From Halomonas beimenensis (lineage in GTDB: Bacteria > Pseudomonadota > Gammaproteobacteria > Pseudomonadales > Halomonadaceae): 64,000 bases of DNA. Below the pieces are notes generated by a model that was not told the origin of the DNA, searched no databases, and saw only the letters and a program-made list of their open reading frames with translations. Positions within the stretch are counted from its first letter, which is position 1. Each line of letters starts with the position of its first letter. The position numbers and the translations under genes are program-made. The stretch is from assembly GCF_002549795.1 (NCBI RefSeq), contig NZ_CP021435.1, positions 1,922,001 through 1,986,000 on the forward strand. Reading direction: 5' to 3'. Positions 63,391 through 64,000 of this stretch are shown piece after piece.

Positions 63391-64000
63391 TTAGCCCTGG
63401 TGCACGGTGCGCTTCTCGATGCGCTTCTCGAAGCTGCCCTGGATGATGCGGTCCACGTAGATGCCCGGGGTGTGGATCTGGTCGGGCTTGAGCTCGCCGG
63501 GTTCCACGATCTCCTCCACCTCGACCACGGTGATCTTGCCGGCGGTCGCGGCCAGGGGGTTGAAGTTCTGGGCGGTGTCACGATAGACGACGTTGCCGTA
63601 GCGATCGGCCTTCCAGCCCTTGACGATGGCGAAGTCGCCCACCACGGATTCCTCGAGGATGTAGTGGCGGCCGTTGAACTCGCGCACCTCCTTGCCCTCG
63701 CCGATCGGCGTGCCGTACCCGGTGGCGGTATAGAAGGCGGGAATGCCGGCGCCGCCGGCGCGCATCTTCTCGGCCAGGGTGCCCTGGGGGGTCAGCACCA
63801 CCTCGATGTCGCCCTCCAGCATCTGCTGCTCGAACAGCGCGTTCTCGCCCACGTAGGAGGCGTGGATGGTCTTGATCTGGCGGTCCTCGAGCAGCAGGCC
63901 CAGACCGAAGCCGTCCACGCCACAGTTGTTGGAGTAGACGGTCAGGTCCGTGACGCCGCGACGCTTGATCTCGGCGATCAGGTTCTCGGGAATGCCGCAC
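63391..64000 (-). CDS. scoA: 3-oxoacid CoA-transferase subunit A (partial, N terminus beyond window)
   Basis: The last 202 residues of the alpha subunit are present; the frame runs off the right edge, entering as [20 protein letters not shown]. Visible motifs: [37 protein letters not shown] and the [19 protein letters not shown] region, then [20 protein letters not shown]. It pairs with scoB, from which it is separated by a 222-base gap carrying a dispersed repeat. Confidence 0.94.
   Translation of the reverse strand, partial: CGIPENLIAEIKRRGVTDLTVYSNNCGVDGFGLGLLLEDRQIKTIHASYVGENALFEQQMLEGDIEVVLTPQGTLAEKMRAGGAGIPAFYTATGYGTPIGEGKEVREFNGRHYILEESVVGDFAIVKGWKADRYGNVVYRDTAQNFNPLAATAGKITVVEVEEIVEPGELKPDQIHTPGIYVDRIIQGSFEKRIEKRTVHQG

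Overview
The window is 64 kb of very GC-rich chromosomal DNA from a gammaproteobacterium. Gene content and order (ruvCAB next to tol-pal, tamA-tamB, sodB, galU, ubiG-gph, a RegB/RegA-type pair, YgfZ, RF3, ScoAB) and the protein sequences point to Halomonas or a close relative in Halomonadaceae. This is inferred from memory of families; no search was run. It reads as core chromosome: I see no insertion sequence, prophage, integrase, CRISPR array, rRNA or tRNA gene. About 56 protein genes are tightly packed.

Layout. 1-4540: 3' part of a peptide-type ABC operon (binding protein, two permeases, two ATPases). 4612-7388: a HypT-like LysR regulator overlapping a YheT-type hydrolase, then an orphan helical protein. 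7487-14800 (minus): coiled-coil membrane protein, tamA, tamB, msrA. 15073-15651: sodB. 15882-18068 (minus): galU and a UDP-glucose-dehydrogenase-like gene that has lost its active-site cysteine. 18209-19593: ubiG-gph. 19744-30762 (minus): aspS, yebC, ruvCAB, tolQRAB-pal-cpoB and yciK, with no ybgC. 30814-35995: a FmdB-type zinc ribbon, a 2-hydroxyacid dehydrogenase, a ribokinase/nucleoside hydrolase pair, acylphosphatase and a leucine-dehydrogenase-type enzyme. 36027-42839: YihY-type membrane protein, an NMN adenylyltransferase-Nudix fusion, a second HypT-like LysR, cardiolipin synthase and class I fumarase. 43066-51958: uvrB, OsmC-like and HMA-like small proteins, ygfZ, tatD, prfC, cysQ and an SDR. 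52049-58392: an RND pump (fusion protein plus permease) divergent from a RegB/RegA redox two-component system. 58598-64000: 3-hydroxybutyrate dehydrogenase, a HybE-like protein, an inositol-monophosphatase, glutaredoxin, a DUF1338-like protein and scoB/scoA. The hydroxybutyrate dehydrogenase and the CoA transferase together suggest 3-hydroxybutyrate or ketone-body use.

The less ordinary material lies between genes. I found five kinds of non-coding repeat: (1) a 150-213 bp element with inverted ends and an internal hairpin whose sequence changes but whose pairing is kept (15730-15880, 39502-39714); (2) a 129-239 bp element with ends reading GATGAGC...GCTCATC (46953-47191, 63238-63366); (3) a 90-96 bp element fused to the stop codon of two unrelated genes (34370-34465, 49884-49973); (4) REP-type hairpins (19674, 38399-38466); (5) heptamer arrays (14 perfect GCTGGAA units at 58409-58506 and a folded AAGCTNN array at 47986-48073). 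In addition, a 63-bp tandem repeat made from the 3' end of yebC separates yebC from ruvC. These, the degenerate sugar dehydrogenase, and a HybE-like protein without hydrogenase genes are the best leads.
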